From the NCBI GenBank assembly GCA_003255025.1, contig QANY01005060.1, positions 434,001 to 498,000 on the forward strand: a DNA stretch of 64,000 nt. Direction: 5' to 3'. Position numbers and translations under genes: made by a program. This DNA is from Datisca glomerata. Lineage: Eukaryota > Streptophyta > Magnoliopsida > Cucurbitales > Datiscaceae. The notes below the pieces were generated by a model, which saw only the letters and a program-made list of their open reading frames with translations, had not been told where the DNA came from and did no database searches. Shown here piece by piece: positions 1 through 11,859 of the stretch. Each line of letters begins with the position of its first letter. Within the stretch, counting starts at the first letter, position 1.

Positions 1-1077
1 ATTGCTATAGACGTAACGACCTTAAAAGCCAAATACAAAGGGGTATTATTTATTGCAACAACAAAGGATGGGAACAACCAAGTATATCCCATTGCATTTG
101 GAACTGTAGATTCAAAAAATAATGATTCATGGGAATGGTTCTTCCATAAACTCGACGATGTAATTGGTGATTTCGAAAGACTTGGTATTTATATCCGGAA
201 GCTTGCATCTTCCATATAGGCCAAAATATCAAATCAATTTATAAAAAGGAAGATGTGGTCGCATTATTTTTTAAAGCAGTTAAGGTATATCGTCGATCAG
301 AATTTGATCAGTTGATGATTCATTTTACAGATACATTTCCAGATATTTCACAATACGTGTTGGTGGGGGAGTTGAGAGGTGGGCACGTTCCCATTTTGAT
401 GGAAGACGATACAATATAATGACTACACACATCACAGAATGTTTGAATGAGGTTTTGAAGGATGCTAGAAATCTTCCCATTACATGCCTTATAGAACATA
501 TTCATGACATGTTACAACGGTGGTTCTATGAACGACGGACAACTGCCTGTCAAATCACCTGCAGATGACAGATTGGTTTGAGACTGAGCTTAATAAGAAG
601 CATATTACATCACGTACACTATCATTGTTTCCTTCCGACATCCATGAGTTTCGTGTTGCGGGCGGGGGTAGGAGAGTAATGGTAAACCTGCATCTTAAGA
701 CTTCTACGTGCAGAGAATTTGATCTTGATCAAATTCCATGCATGCATGCGTTGGCTGCATCTCGGCAGCGTAATATTTCCACACACATTATGTGTTCGAG
801 GTTCTACAAAAATGAGACTCTAATGGTTGCGTATGCAGAAATAATACAACCTATCGGGGATCAAGCAGATTGGGTCATAAGCCAGGAGGTTCATGAAAAC
901 GTGGTATTACCACCTATAATGAGGCATCAAAGTGGCAGACCTAGGATAGAGAGAATTCCATCTAGAGGTGAGGAAGTAGCGAGAAAGAAGTGCAAACGTT
1001 GTGGGCAACTTGGCGACAACCTACAAACGTGCAGAATTCTAATTCTTTTATCTCAATGGGATGACCAAGCCACTTAA
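1..1077 (+). pseudogene. Degenerate MULE (MuDR-type) transposase, 5' truncated by window edge
   Basis: The first frame reads a MULE transposase core segment (AIDVTTLKAKYKGVLFIATT, then YPIAFGTVDSKNNDSWEWFF) and stops at about base 218. Other frames continue with a KWARAHF-like stretch, GRRYNIMTTHITECLNEVL and LLQRWFYERR-like sequence (about 376-540), a region typical of MULE transposases just before the SWIM finger. From 565 an open frame of 170 codons carries a SWIM zinc finger (CREF..IPCMHAL) and a C-terminal zinc knuckle (CKRCGQLGDNLQTC). In the family this enzyme cuts and inserts Mutator-like elements through a DDE/RNase H-fold domain. Several frame changes and stops separate the parts, so it is not functional as it stands. 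No terminal inverted repeat was identified; the 5' part lies outside the window. Confidence 0.88.
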
Positions 1078-1235
1078 ACATAAATAATGACCTTTCTAGA
1101 CGTAAATTAAATATCAATATAGAAATATACTTGTGTTTGTTATTAAATAATGTCATAAAGTTGACATATTAAATCTACAGAGAGTATATTGCATGAGAAG
1201 ACCAAACTATTGGAGATATCCAATACCTGCCTGAA

Positions 1236-2168
1236 TCCTACACGAGAACTTCACAGGATTCGTGTAGTAGTCGCGTAAACTACACTAGAACTTCACGGAC
1301 ATTGTGTAGTAATCATGTAGACTACACTTGAACTTCACGAGCATCGTGTAGACTACACAATGACTTCCCGGGCATCGTGTAGACTAAACTAGAACTTCAT
1401 AGGCATCGTGTAGTCGTCGTGTAGACTACACGATGGTTACACAGACCTCGAGTGGTTATCATGTAGACTACACGAGAACTTCACAGTATTCGTGTAGTAA
1501 TCGTGTAGACTCCATCAGAACTTCACGGGTATCATGTAGTAATCTTGTAAGCTACACTACAACTTCGCGGGCATCGTGTAGACTACACAATGGTTACACG
1601 GATCTCGTATAGTTATCGTGTTGACTACACGAGAACTTCACGTGATTCATGTAGTAATCGTGTAGACTACACTAGAACTTCACGAGCATCGTGTAGACTA
1701 CATGATGGTTACACGGATCTCGTGTAGTTATCGTGTAGACTACATGAGAACTTCACGTGATTCATGTAGTAATCATGTAGACTACACTAGAACTTCACGG
1801 ACATCGTGTAGACTACATGATGGTTACGCGGACCCCGTGCAGTTATCGTGTAGACTACATGAGAACTTCACAGTATTAATGTAGTAATCATATAGACTAC
1901 ATTAGAACTTCACGGGTGTCGTGTAATGATCGTGTAGACTGCACTACAACTTCACGGGCATCGTGTAGACTATATGATGGTTACATGGACCTCGTGTAGT
2001 AATCGTGTAGACTCCATTAGAACTTCACGTGAGTCATGTAGTAATCGTGTAGACTACACTAGAACTTCACGGGCATCGTGTAGACTACACGATGGTTACA
2101 CTGACCTCGTGTAGTTATAGTGTAGACTACACGAGAACTTCACGGCCATTGTGTAGTCATCGTGTGAA
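1236..2168. repeat. Minisatellite array built on GTGTAG/CTACAC, 115-bp higher-order unit
   Basis: About 930 bp are made of variants of three sub-units, two of about 42 bp and one of 31 bp, each beginning with ACTACAYKAG or ACTACAYGATGG and ending with ATCGTGTAG. In the middle the order 42+31+42 recurs exactly every 115 bp (units begin at 1624, 1739 and 1854). Each junction GTGTAGACTACAC is a near-perfect palindrome, so one strand can fold into repeated short hairpins. Short open frames here (for example 1702-1884) only translate the repeat. The array lies between the transposase remnant and the orphan exon. Confidence 0.93.
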
Positions 2169-2334
2169 CTTTATGAAATTATTAAATGACAAACACAATA
2201 ATATTTCTACTCTGTTTTGGTGAGAGAGAAGCGGGTGAAAATCGAACCCCGTCCAGAAATGCAAAATCCAAAACCCATAACCGAAAAACCCCTTTCCTTC
2301 TTCTCCTTTCATTTTCCGCTTTTGATTTTCAACA

Positions 2335-2462
2335 ATGTCGACGGAATTTGCAAATCTGTTTACCTGGTACAAGACCCGCCCCTACGACACTTTCTCGTTC
2401 ATCACGGATGCAATTTACTCTGGTTTGGTCTCGTCCGACCAGATTCGCGAGGCCATATCAAA
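2335..2462 (+). CDS. Possible first coding exon of an unrecognised gene, remainder not found
   Basis: An ATG in good plant context (AACAATGTCG) follows a pyrimidine-rich leader and opens a short frame, MSTEFANLFTWYKTRPYDTF, continuing SFITDAIYSGLVSSDQIREA to codon 43. The frame ends at a consensus-like donor, TCAAA|GTAATG, or at the TAA inside that donor if unspliced. Its composition (aromatic, hydrophobic and charged residues, GC-rich third positions) differs from the surrounding AT-rich DNA and looks like a genuine exon. I do not recognise the family. No following exon is convincing before the LTR element that starts at 2764. Either the first intron holds the transposons and the rest lies elsewhere, or the gene was broken. 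A real exon is more likely than chance, but unproven. Confidence 0.45.
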
Positions 2463-2758
2463 GTAATGCTAAAACACATTAAGATCATGTTAATTTAATT
2501 GTCTGATAATGTTTACAAACGTCTTGAAATTGCTCTGTTATTTTTGTCTTGAAGAAATCAAAGGGTCCTCTCTAGTTCCTTTTGATCGTGCTCTTGCTTT
2601 CGCGCCTACCATGAATCTAATCTTGAAAAAGACTGAAAATTGTGTACCAAACCTAAGAACTTTCAACGTTTTATTAAGTTCCAATTTTTACTTCCAATGA
2701 ATACGAGGTTTTGATTTTTCATTTGGGTTTTTATTGTAAAGATATATGAGAGAGGGAG
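2463..2758. other. Intron-like DNA without recognised gene
   Basis: AT-rich sequence after the candidate exon. Short open frames (for example 2509-2700) show no family features. It ends at the target duplication of the first LTR element. Confidence 0.5.
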
Positions 2759-2763
2759 TAGAG

Positions 2764-3668
2764 TGCAAAGAGTTTTTTGGGTATGGAGAACCCTTTACGA
2801 ACAAATAATAAAGATCACAATTTAAAGAGAGAATGAGATAATAAAACACCATCATTTACGTGAAAAACTTTTAAAGGGAAGAAAAATCATGGGGAGATTT
2901 TTGATATTCACTTATGTAAATGATTTTACATAGATGTTGATGAGAGAAGAGAGGAATGAAAGTTTCTTTAGTTGAGGTTTTCTTAGGTCATCCCTTCCCC
3001 CCTTTTCTACATGAGCCTGTATTTATAAGCCTTACAATTATAATAATAATAATAATAATAATAAAACAGAGATAATCACATCTTCTATGCTTTCGGCTGA
3101 TGAGATTGCTTTCAGGCACTGACTCCTTTACTTTGCTCATTCCTTTCGGCTGTTTTGTTCTCAGCAACTCAATTAGGCATAGCCACTTGGTGGCTTCCTC
3201 ATGGTTCGAGCCAATCAACCAAAACTACTTGACTGTCAGTTTGAACCCTCCTTTCCGTTCTGATGTTTTGTCGTGTCCAGGAGGTAATGAGTCCTCGTTC
3301 TTGAGATGTCTGTTCCCATTCTAGAAGCGATGATCTCCCATTCTCGAGATGTTGGTTCTCGTTTCGTTGTTCTTCCCGTTCTAAGAGTGATGGCCCCTCA
3401 TTTTGGAAGCGATAGTCCCAGTTCAGAAGTGATACTCACCCTGTTCCAGAAGCGATTGTCCCCCCGTTATAGAAGTGATAGTCACCCGTTACATAAGCGA
3501 TGATTCCATACTTCAGCATTCTTCCTCATTTTGACGAGGTATCCCACTTCAGCATTCTTTCCCGCTCTGACGAGATCTCCCACTTCAGCATTCTTCCCCA
3601 TTTCTGAATAGGTCTCCCACTTCAGCATTTTTTCTGTACACATGTCTTGGGTGGTTTTTTACCTATCA
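2764..3668 (+). repeat. 5' LTR of element A
   Basis: About 905 bp. It starts TGCAAAGAG, ends CCTATCA, and aligns throughout with 7128-8056. It contains an ATA/AAT microsatellite near 3040-3063, imperfect repeats of GTTCTAGAAGCGATAGTCCC type (about 3300-3510), and about four copies of a 36-bp unit with CACTTCAGCATTCTTCC (3510-3637). The open frame 3100-3324 is not coding. Confidence 0.85.
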
Positions 3669-4860
3669 TTTGCCCCTCATTACAGTCAATAAGTTTTACT
3701 TATTAAGGTGTAATAGTTTGTCCTTTCTTATTCTGTCATTACGTTCCTCTATTCCCATTCATGAATGCTTTGCATTTGTCGACTAACTTTTTTACCAGCT
3801 AATTGTTGATGATGATTACTTTCCCTTCGTTCGTTGTATTGTCTTTCTATTCTTTTTACTAAGGGCTTATTGATAGAGTTTTTCCCATTTTCGTCATTAT
3901 GGGCTCATTGGGGAGCTTCTCTCATTTTCTTCAATACAGGTTCAATGATAGAGTTTCTCTCATTTCTTTACTTTTCATTTTTCTTCTTTCATACATTAAG
4001 ATCTGTAACAAGAATGTTGTACAAGAACGATAATAATTTATTGAAATAAATAAGGAGTGAGTATACCGTTTCATAATTGCATCGCACGAGTTTGAGTTTG
4101 ACGTTCTGCATTTGTTGGTAGAGTTTCTGCTGTTTCCATATTTTCTTTTTCCTTCTGAGAATGATGTATGTAGACACTCACAAGGATTTAGGCTCCTTCC
4201 GTAGAACCACGACCCCGTTTTGATTTCTTTCTGAGAACAATGTCTGTAAACACTCCCAAAGACTTAGGCTTCTTTCATGGAGTCATGGCCCCATTTTGAT
4301 TTCCTACGGGCTCATTGATAGAGTTTCACGCGTTTCTTCATTTTTCTTTTTCTGCTTTCGATTTTTTCCTTCCTTTTCTCTCTTATTTTTCCTTTACTCC
4401 TGGCTATTTTTTGCTCAGCTCTATTCTTTAGCTCTTCTTTTATGTTATTCTTTACTCAACTCTTCTTTTCTCAGCATTTCTTTACTAAGCTGAATGTCTT
4501 TTCTCAACTTCTTTTATTTTCAGTTCTCAAATTCTTTTCTCAACTCTCTTCTTTTCTATTTTGAAGATTTTCTCGTTCTTAGGACATTTTTCATTTTCTA
4601 TTCTCTAGACTTTCCCGTTCTATAGATGTTTCCTTCCCCATTCTTCAGACTTTCCTGTTCTAAAAACATTTCTTTTTCCGTTCTCTAGACATTTTCATTC
4701 TAAAGATATTTCCTTTTTCGTTCTCCAGACTTTCCCGTTCTGGAGACATTTCTCTTTCCGTTCTGAAGACATTTCTTTTTTACTTCTGAGAACAACGTAC
4801 ATAGACGTTCCTAAGGACTTAGGCTCCTTCAGTGGAACCATGGCCCCGTTTTGATTTTTT
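3669..4860. repeat. Element A interior, first part: pyrimidine-rich block and TTAGGCTCCTT repeats
   Basis: After the 5' LTR comes a segment homologous to 10188-10500 of element B (CATTACAGTCAATAAG versus CATTACACTCAACG). Copies of a roughly 75-bp unit with GGACTTAGGCTCCTTC and GGCCCCGTTTTGATTTC occur at 4150-4300 and again at 4785-4860. Between them (about 4310-4790) lies a TTCC/TTCT-rich stretch with imperfect copies of TTTCCCGTTCTGGAGACATT. No coding potential. Confidence 0.7.
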
Positions 4861-5470
4861 TCTAAGAGTAGAACTTATGAATTGCCCCTCCTAAGGACTT
4901 ACGCACTTAGTTCCTTCTAAGAGTAGGACTTATGAACTGCTCCTCCCAAGGGCTTACGCCCTTAGTTCCTTCTGAGAGTGGGACTTATGAATTGCCCATC
5001 CCAAGCACATACACCCTTAGTTTATTCTGAAAAGTAGGACTGATGAACTGCCCCTTCAAAGGACGTACACCTTTAGTTCATTCTGAGAGTAGGACTTATA
5101 AATTGCCCATCCCAAAGACATACGCCCTTAGTTCCTTCTGAGAGTAGAACTTATGAATTGCCCCTCCCAATGACTTACGCCATTAGTTCATTCTAAGAGT
5201 AGGACTTATGAATTGCCCCTCCCAAGGACGTACGCCCTTATTTCCTTCTGAGAGTAGGACTTATGAATTGCCCCTCCAAGAACTTACGTCCTTAGTTCCT
5301 TCTGAGAGTAGAACTTATGAATTGTCCTTCCCAATAACTTACACCCTTAGTTCATTTTGAAAGTAAGACTTATGAATTTCTCCTCCCAAGGACTTACGCC
5401 CTTAGCTCCTTCTATGAGTATGACTTATGAATTGTCCCTCTCAATGACTTACACCCTTAGTTCCATTGTT
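4858..5470. repeat. 55-bp minisatellite, about 11 copies, inside element A
   Basis: The unit TTCCTTCTGAGAGTAGGACT, then TATGAATTGCCCCTCCCAAG and GACTTACGCCCTTAG, repeats about eleven times with a few substitutions per copy. A diverged single-unit relative (AAGGACTTATGATCTG..., AATAAAGAACCATGACCCC) lies in element B near 11010-11310. The array is confined to element A. Confidence 0.9.
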
Positions 5471-5489
5471 GAAGAAGAAAGAGAGTTGA

Positions 5490-5930
5490 CAGCCTGTGCG
5501 TTATCATGTTACAAGTTTTGATTAAGAGCTCCAAATTAAATTCCGTAAATTTCTTCAATAAGTAGACTTTTCCATATTCTTGATGATATACGAGTTATCG
5601 TATAGTTGTAAATACAGTTTTATTTCTGAAGTTGATCGTTCTACATAATCTGCTTTCCTGAGCAGTCCTCATGAAAATTGTCATAACCCCTCCTTTTTTT
5701 AGAACTCTGAATTAAGTTCTTCAAAATTATTCAAGAAGTAGACGTCTATATCTTTTTAAAGATATATAATATGCTATATAAGTCTATACAGTTCAAAAAA
5801 AATAAATTTGAAAGACGTGATTAAGTGTACTTTCATGTATGAAGATTACCATACTTTTGGTATGGAGCTCAACTTGAAGTCCGTAAATTTCTTCATGAAT
5901 CATACTCTCATATCCTTATTATTATGTGAC
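5490..5930. repeat. Imperfect ~165-bp repeat with GATGATATAYGA core, element A
   Basis: Two to three diverged units contain AAGTTTTGATTAAGAGCTCC, a run like TCTTCAATAAGTAGACTT, and GATGATATACGAGTT. The same unit is repeated about five times in element B at 11860-12640, which ties the two elements to one family. Confidence 0.75.
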
Positions 5931-6139
5931 TCGCCATGTAATTTTGCTTCCATCTTTCTTCGTTTTAGTTTCCATTTCCATACCTGTTGTCGTTTCCGTT
6001 GTTAAGGCACTTTTGTTCACATCATCACAACGTCTCTGTTCCCGTAGTCAGGATGTCTCTGTTCTCGTTGTTTGTTCATCTTTTATTTTCCCTGCACTCA
6101 TATTTTATTTTCCTGAATTTTCTTAAGTCGTAGTTTTCC

Positions 6140-6840
6140 CTTTTTTGGTCTTCCCATTCTAAAACATTTGAAAGCAGTCTCCTTGGTTTTCTCATTCTGA
6201 AATGTTTGAGTGACAACTTTCTTGACTTTCCCTTCCTAAGATGTTTGAATGTGGTCTTCTTTGCTTAGATTTTTACTCTCGAGTTTTTGTTATGAAATTC
6301 CTTCCCAACTCTTTTTTCTTTTCTAACGAATTTCTTTTCTGAAATCCTTTCAGATTTCTATTCTGAAATTCTAACACTCTAACTTTTTTTCCTGAAGAGC
6401 TGAAACTTCTCTGATATGAAATTCAACTTTTCCGTTCTAAAGCTCTGATTTTGACTTTTCTGAAGCTCTAACTTCAACTTTTCTGGAGCATTTTTTCCAT
6501 TTTATGAGCTTTCAGAGCTATCATGATCTGAGATTTACGAGCTTTTCTGAACTCTTCTGATCTAAGCTTTATGAGCTCTTATGGTCTCATCTTTACAAGC
6601 TTTTCTGAACTTTCTAAGCTCTTCTGAGCATTCTAATCTAAGCTTTATGAGATTTTATGGTCTGAGATGTACGAGCTTTTCTGAACTTTCTGACTGATAT
6701 TTTCTAATATAAGCTTTATGACTCTTCTGGTCTGAGCTTTACGAGCTTTTCTGAACTTTCTGAGCTCTTTCTGAGTTGTTCTGATCTAAGTTTTATGAGC
6801 TCTTATGGTCTGAGCTTTCTTTTCTTTTCTGCTCTATTTT
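6140..6840. repeat. Short-period repeats GAGCTTTTCTGAACTTTC in element A
   Basis: 6140-6260 holds imperfect copies of a CATTCTGAAATGTTTGA-like unit. From about 6480 to 6830, units of roughly 70-80 bp built from ATCTAAGCTTTATGAGCTC, TTATGGTCTGAG and TTTACGAGCTTTTCTGAAC recur four to five times. Non-coding. Confidence 0.75.
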
Positions 6841-7127
6841 TTTAACTCATTCTTCCTTCAAATGGATTTCTTTTCTGATCTCCTTCCTCTTTTTTTTAGA
6901 AGTTGATAATGATGTAAAAGAAATAAGCCAATCGAATGTGCAAGGAATGAGTTTACCCTTTTCTGTTCCGTTTTCAGTTTTGTATTTGTTGTCGTTCCCA
7001 TCTCTGCTTCCAACCTGTTGCCGTTTCAATTCCCACTTTCGTTGTTGATGGGGCGTTTGATTTGATTTTTGGCATTTTGGGAGGGATTTCTTCGAGTTTT
7101 TTAGTCACTCTCAACAAGAGCACCAAA

Positions 7128-8056
7128 TGTAAATGATTTTTTGGTATGAAGAACCCTCTATGAACAAATAATAAAGATCACAATTTAAAGAGAGAATGAG
7201 AGAATAAAGACACAATCATTTACGTGGAAACCCCTTAAAGGAATGAAAAACCACGGGGAGATTGTTGATATTCACTTATGTAAAGGAGATTACATAGTTG
7301 TTGATGAGAGAAGAGATGAAGGGCAGTGTCTTTAGTTGAGGATTGCGTAGGTCCTCCCTTTCTCATTTTTTACATGATCATGTACTTATAGGCCTTACAA
7401 TTATAATAACAATAATAAAAAAGGGGGCGATCACATCCCCTTTGCTTTCGGGTGATGGGATTGCTTTCAGGCGTGGGCTCATTTACTTTGCTAATTCCTT
7501 TCAGCTGTTTTATCCACAACAACTCAATTAGTCATAGCCGCTTGGTGGTTCCTCGTGGTTTGGGTCAATCAATCACAAATACTTGACTGTAGTTTGAACC
7601 CTCCTTTCCGTTCTGATGTTCTGTCATGTCCAGGAGGTAATGATTGCACATTCTTGAGATTTCAGTTCTCGTTCTGGAAGCGATGATCTCACGTTCTCGA
7701 GATGTCGATTCCCGTTCTATTGTACATCCCTGTTCTAAGAGCGATGGTCCCCCGTTGTGTAAGTGATAGTCCCAGTTCAGAAGCGATACCCACCAGTTCC
7801 AGAAACGATTGTCCCCTCGTTCTAGAAGCGATAGTCACCCGTTCCAGAAGCCATGGTTCTCCACTTCAGCATTCTTCCTCGTTCTGACGAGGTCTCCCGC
7901 TTTAGCGTTCTTTCCCACTCTAATGAAGTCTCACGCTTCAGCATTCTTCCCCGTTCTAAAGAGGTCTCCCGCTTCAGCATTCTTCCTGTTCTGAAGAGAT
8001 CTCCCGCTTCAGCGTTCTTTTTGTACACGTATCTTGGGTGGTTTTTTACCTGTCCA
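7128..8056 (+). repeat. 3' LTR of element A
   Basis: About 929 bp. It starts TGTAAATGATTTTTTGG, ends CTGTCCA, and is followed at once by the TAGAG duplication. It carries five or so copies of the 36-bp GCTTCAGCATTCTTCC/GACGAGGTCTCCC unit (7860-8019), which produce spurious open frames on both strands. Divergence from the 5' LTR (indels and many substitutions) indicates an old insertion. Confidence 0.85.
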
Positions 8057-8061
8057 TAGAG

Positions 8062-9575
8062 AAAAACAGAATCAAACATTTATACTTTGATTATATTACC
8101 ACAAACATAATCAAACAAAAATCATAACAACAAAAAAGGAGGGTTTAATAAACAAAATTAAACTAGCTACGCCTTGGTTTTTGCTTCTTCAATGAGTGAA
8201 GAAGATACAGAATTAAACCCTCCATTTTTTCTTGGATTTGTGAAGTGTTTTGTTCTCTAAGCGTTTTGTTCTCTGTTGCTTCCATTGGGTTTGGGTGCTA
8301 TGATTTATGAAGGTTTTGATGAAAGTATTGGGGTTGTGAGCTTCGTATGTATAGCAGAAAGTATTTGAGAAAGTGTAATGCACCTTTTTTATTCTGTCAA
8401 AGCTTACACAGCTAATTTTTTGTTAGCTTTAGCCAAAAAACGTAACAGAGTTAACTTTCTGTTAGACTAACAAAAAAAGTAGCTGGTGAGTATATTTTAC
8501 AATTTGATCAAAGTATAGAAATATAAAAATATAAAAAAGTATAAGGGTATAGTTTATATTTTGATCAAAATGTAATGGTGTGTTTGCATTTTAACCCTTT
8601 TTTTATGAAAGTGATTATGGTTTTCTCAATTGTTTCAAGTAATCAAGTTTGTCACTGAGCAAAGTATGTAATTGAACGACTCCACCCCACCCATCAAGTA
8701 AAGTATGCAATGTGTACGTTTTATAATTTCTTCGTTTTTGTTCCCACAAAAATTAAGAAATTCAGTATATCCTCATATACACGCTCATGTAAACAATAAT
8801 GCTAAACGTAGACCATGTTTTAAAAAACTTCTTAGCATAATCACCATAAAAGCTAATATATTTTTAGAAAGTTTTTCGTTCTCCATTGGTGAGGTTTAGA
8901 TTCATTTCACGTATCATGCTCTCAATTTTTAAATTGAAAAAATTGAGATAAAATACATAATTTAGTGTTCATTATTAGTTAACCATCGAATGAGTCAGTG
9001 AAATTGTCTTAAACCTAATATGTTTTTTTAAGGAAAATTGACCATCATCTTACATTAGACCTCATAAAAATTGTGTATGAAGACCTCTCATGAATTCTAT
9101 ATAGAGTATGTGGGTGGAATTAAAAATCGAGGTAGTTGATTCTTCATTTGGTTAAAAATTTCATGTTTTGCTTTAATCATTTCTCCCGTTGATGATATGG
9201 TCTACCAAAAGTCTTATAGATAGAAGTCTTATATGTATGTGTTTGTGATCGCGTAATCAAATGAAGGAGCTTAGATAAGGATAAAAAGCCCAATAAGTTT
9301 ATAGTTGTAACAGATATAAACAAGAACACCATACTTAATTTTCGTGAGCAGAAATGGAAAAGAATAAAGACATACTATAGAAAGAATAAAGAAATGTGTT
9401 TCATGAATAAATGGGGAGAAGGCCCCAAAAGGTCATCAAGCTCAAATATGAGACTTAAGATTGTTGACACCGTTTATACTATTTGATAATATTATGAATT
9501 ATTATAATTTAACTAACAGTTGTCAAAAAACATATCATGTTAACAGTTAGAATTATGAGATCATGTTAATGTTAT
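8062..9575. other. Intergenic DNA between the two LTR elements
   Basis: AT-rich single-copy-looking DNA of about 1.5 kb. The open frame at 8705-8899 (64 codons) shows no recognisable domain. I see no gene, RNA gene or repeat of note. Confidence 0.5.
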
Positions 9576-9580
9576 AGATC

Positions 9581-9860
9581 TGTAAATGATTTTTTCTGTA
9601 TGAGAAACTCTTTACAAACGAATAACAAAAATAATAATTTGAATAGATGATAAGAGAATAAATACATCATCATTTACACGAAAAACCCTTAAAAGGAATA
9701 AAAACCACGGAAGATTTATGATATTCTCTTGTATAAAGGATTTTACATTGTTGATGACGAGAGAAGAGAGAAGAGTAAATACTCTGTGTAAAACTTTACT
9801 TGAGTTACATCTCATTCCCTTCTCCCTCCCTTTCTTACATGAGCATGTACTTATAGACTT

Positions 9861-9906
<46 letters not shown>

Positions 9907-10187
9907 GGNTTCGGCTGATGGGATCTTTGTCAGGCGAACGCCTCTCCTATTGATAGGATCTTTGTCAGGCGAACGCCTCCCCTATTGATGGGATTTTTTT
10001 AGGTATGAGCTCTCGTGCTCAGCTTATCCACTATATGGTGTTGTCACTGTCAAATTCATCGTAGTCGTAGGATCCATCCCACGGTTCTGATCTCCTTCTT
10101 CACACTCTCACACGGTGGAGATCTTCTTGATCCTTCTTGATTGATTCTCCTCCGTCCACGTGGCATGGTGGAGATTTTGACTGTTCA
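9581..10187 (+). repeat. 5' LTR of element B
   Basis: About 607 bp, TGTAAATG...CTGTTCA. It contains an AAT microsatellite at about 9862-9905 and a single undetermined base at 9909. A short duplicated segment (GGCGAACGCCTCYCCTATTG, about 9930-9990) is shared with the 3' LTR. Compared with element A, the 36-bp repeat block is absent. Confidence 0.85.
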
Positions 10188-11009
10188 TTGGCCTCCATTA
10201 CACTCAACGAAACTTTATTTGTTGAAGTGTAATGATCATTATTACGATTGTCCATTTTTGTTCTCACGTGCTTCTTGGAAACATACGATATAGCTTTCCC
10301 AGATAACTTTTTGATTGTTCACTATTAGTGATGGTTTTCCCTTTTCTTTATGCCGTTACATTCTTCTGTTCCCGTTTACAAATGCTTTGGGATTGTCGAG
10401 TAACTTTTTGGTCAGTTTGTTCTCGATGATGATTACTTCTCCTTCATCAAGAACAATAACATAATAGTTTATTAAAATTAGTGTACCGTTTCATAATTTC
10501 ATCACAAGGATTCGAGTTTGATGCCCCACGTTCATTGGTAGAATTTCTCTCGTTTTCTTACTACGGGCTCATTGGATAGTTTCTTTCGTTTCCTTTGCTA
10601 CGGGCTAATTGGAGAGAGTTGCTCCCGTTTCCTTATTTTTCTTTTTCCTTCTTTCATTTTGTATTTTTCCTTTGTATTTCCGTTTCGATCAGTGAGAATC
10701 ACTTTGTTTGTCAACATTTCTTCTATTGAACTCCTTTTTTGTTGTGATTCATCCAAAGACTTTGCAAAATTTTGGATCAAAACCCGGTATTGTGCCGACT
10801 TCAAGCTTTCAACGAAGTTGTTCTCAAACACTTAGGAAAATTTTGGCTCACAGTTTTCTTAAGAATAATTGTTTCTGTAGTAGAATCTGTTGTCAATCAC
10901 TTCTAGTTATATTTTCTTTTGTAGCAGAATCCGCTTTAGTGACTTAAGAGAACAAATATATTTTTGGTTGTGAAATTCGTTCATGAGAATAATAAGACTT
11001 TAATTTTCT

Positions 11010-11720
11010 TTAAAGAGAAGGACTTATGATCTGTCTGTTTAGGTTCAAATAAAAAATCATGGCCCCGTCTTCATTTTGTTCATTTTGAGAGAAGGATATT
11101 TGAATTGCCATTTTTTCAAGGACTTAGGTTCAAATAAAGAACCATAACCCTCATTTTCATTCTAAGAGAATGACTTACGAACTACTCATTTTCTTTTGAG
11201 ATAAGGATTTGGGTTTAAATAAAGAACTATGACCCCATCTTCATTTGGAGAGAAGGTCTTACGAACTGCCCGCTCCCGAAGACTTAGGTCAAATAAAGAA
11301 CCATGGCCCCGTTTTGGCCTTTAGTTTCAAGATCGTCTGCTGAGTTATTTTCAAAAAATATTTCATCTTTGCTTTCTTCAGTTGTTTCCGTTATGAATTA
11401 TTTGAGCATCATCTGATCCATTAGACATTCCCAATGACTTAAGCTCATTCCGTGAAGTCATGACCCTGTTTTGATTTCCTTTTGAGAATGGTGTCCGTAG
11501 ACACTCCTAAGGACTTAGGATCCTTCTGTGGAACCATGACTCAATTTTGATTTCCTTCTGAGAACGGTGTCCGTAGACACTCCTAAGAACTTAGGCTCTT
11601 TCTGTGAAACCATGATCTCGTTTTGATTCCATTCTAAGAATGATGTCCGTAGACACTGCCAATGACTTAAGCTTATTCCGTAGAATCATGACCCAATTTT
11701 GATTTACTATGAGCTTATAG
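11010..11720. repeat. Element B interior: TTAGG/CCATGGCCCCGTTTT repeats
   Basis: 11010-11310 holds about four loose copies of a unit with GAGAGAAGGACTTATGAACTG and AAATAAAGAACCATGACCCC. 11430-11720 holds three to four copies of a roughly 90-bp unit with GAGAACGGTGTCCGTAGACA, CTCCTAAGGACTTAGG and GTGGAACCATGACCC. These match 4150-4300 and 4785-4860 in element A. Confidence 0.75.
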
Positions 11721-11859
11721 ATAGAGTTTGCCCTGTTTCATTTGTTACGGGCTCATTTATAGAATTTTCTCCAGTTTGCTTTTCTTTTTCTCGACAAGAA
11801 TGTTGAACAACACTATATATAATATCTTAATGGAATGAGTAGAGAACGATTATACCATA

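Larger units (their letters stand above)
2759..8061 (+). mobile_element. LTR element A: non-autonomous, no gag/pol, 5-bp target duplication TAGAG
   Basis: Two long direct repeats (2764-3668 and 7128-8056) start with TG and end with CA. They are flanked by the identical pentamer TAGAG at 2759-2763 and 8057-8061, the signature of LTR retrotransposon integration. The interior of about 3.5 kb has no reverse transcriptase, integrase, protease or gag similarity in any frame. It consists instead of successive tandem-repeat blocks (described separately). This fits a large non-autonomous derivative (LARD class) mobilised in trans. Element B at 9581 is of the same family, sharing LTR and interior segments. 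Orientation is taken from the LTR order and the conserved segment CTCTCAACAAGAGCACCAAA before the 3' LTR. The primer-binding site after 3668 is not a clear match to any tRNA end I know. Confidence 0.85.

Noticed and set aside
1236..2168. Possible CRISPR array
   Set aside because: Subunits vary throughout, there are no unique spacers between constant repeats, and the genome is eukaryotic.
7822..8079. Minus-strand frame of 85 codons with ERGRMLKRETSLE repeats
   Set aside because: It is the 36-bp LTR minisatellite of element A read in reverse.
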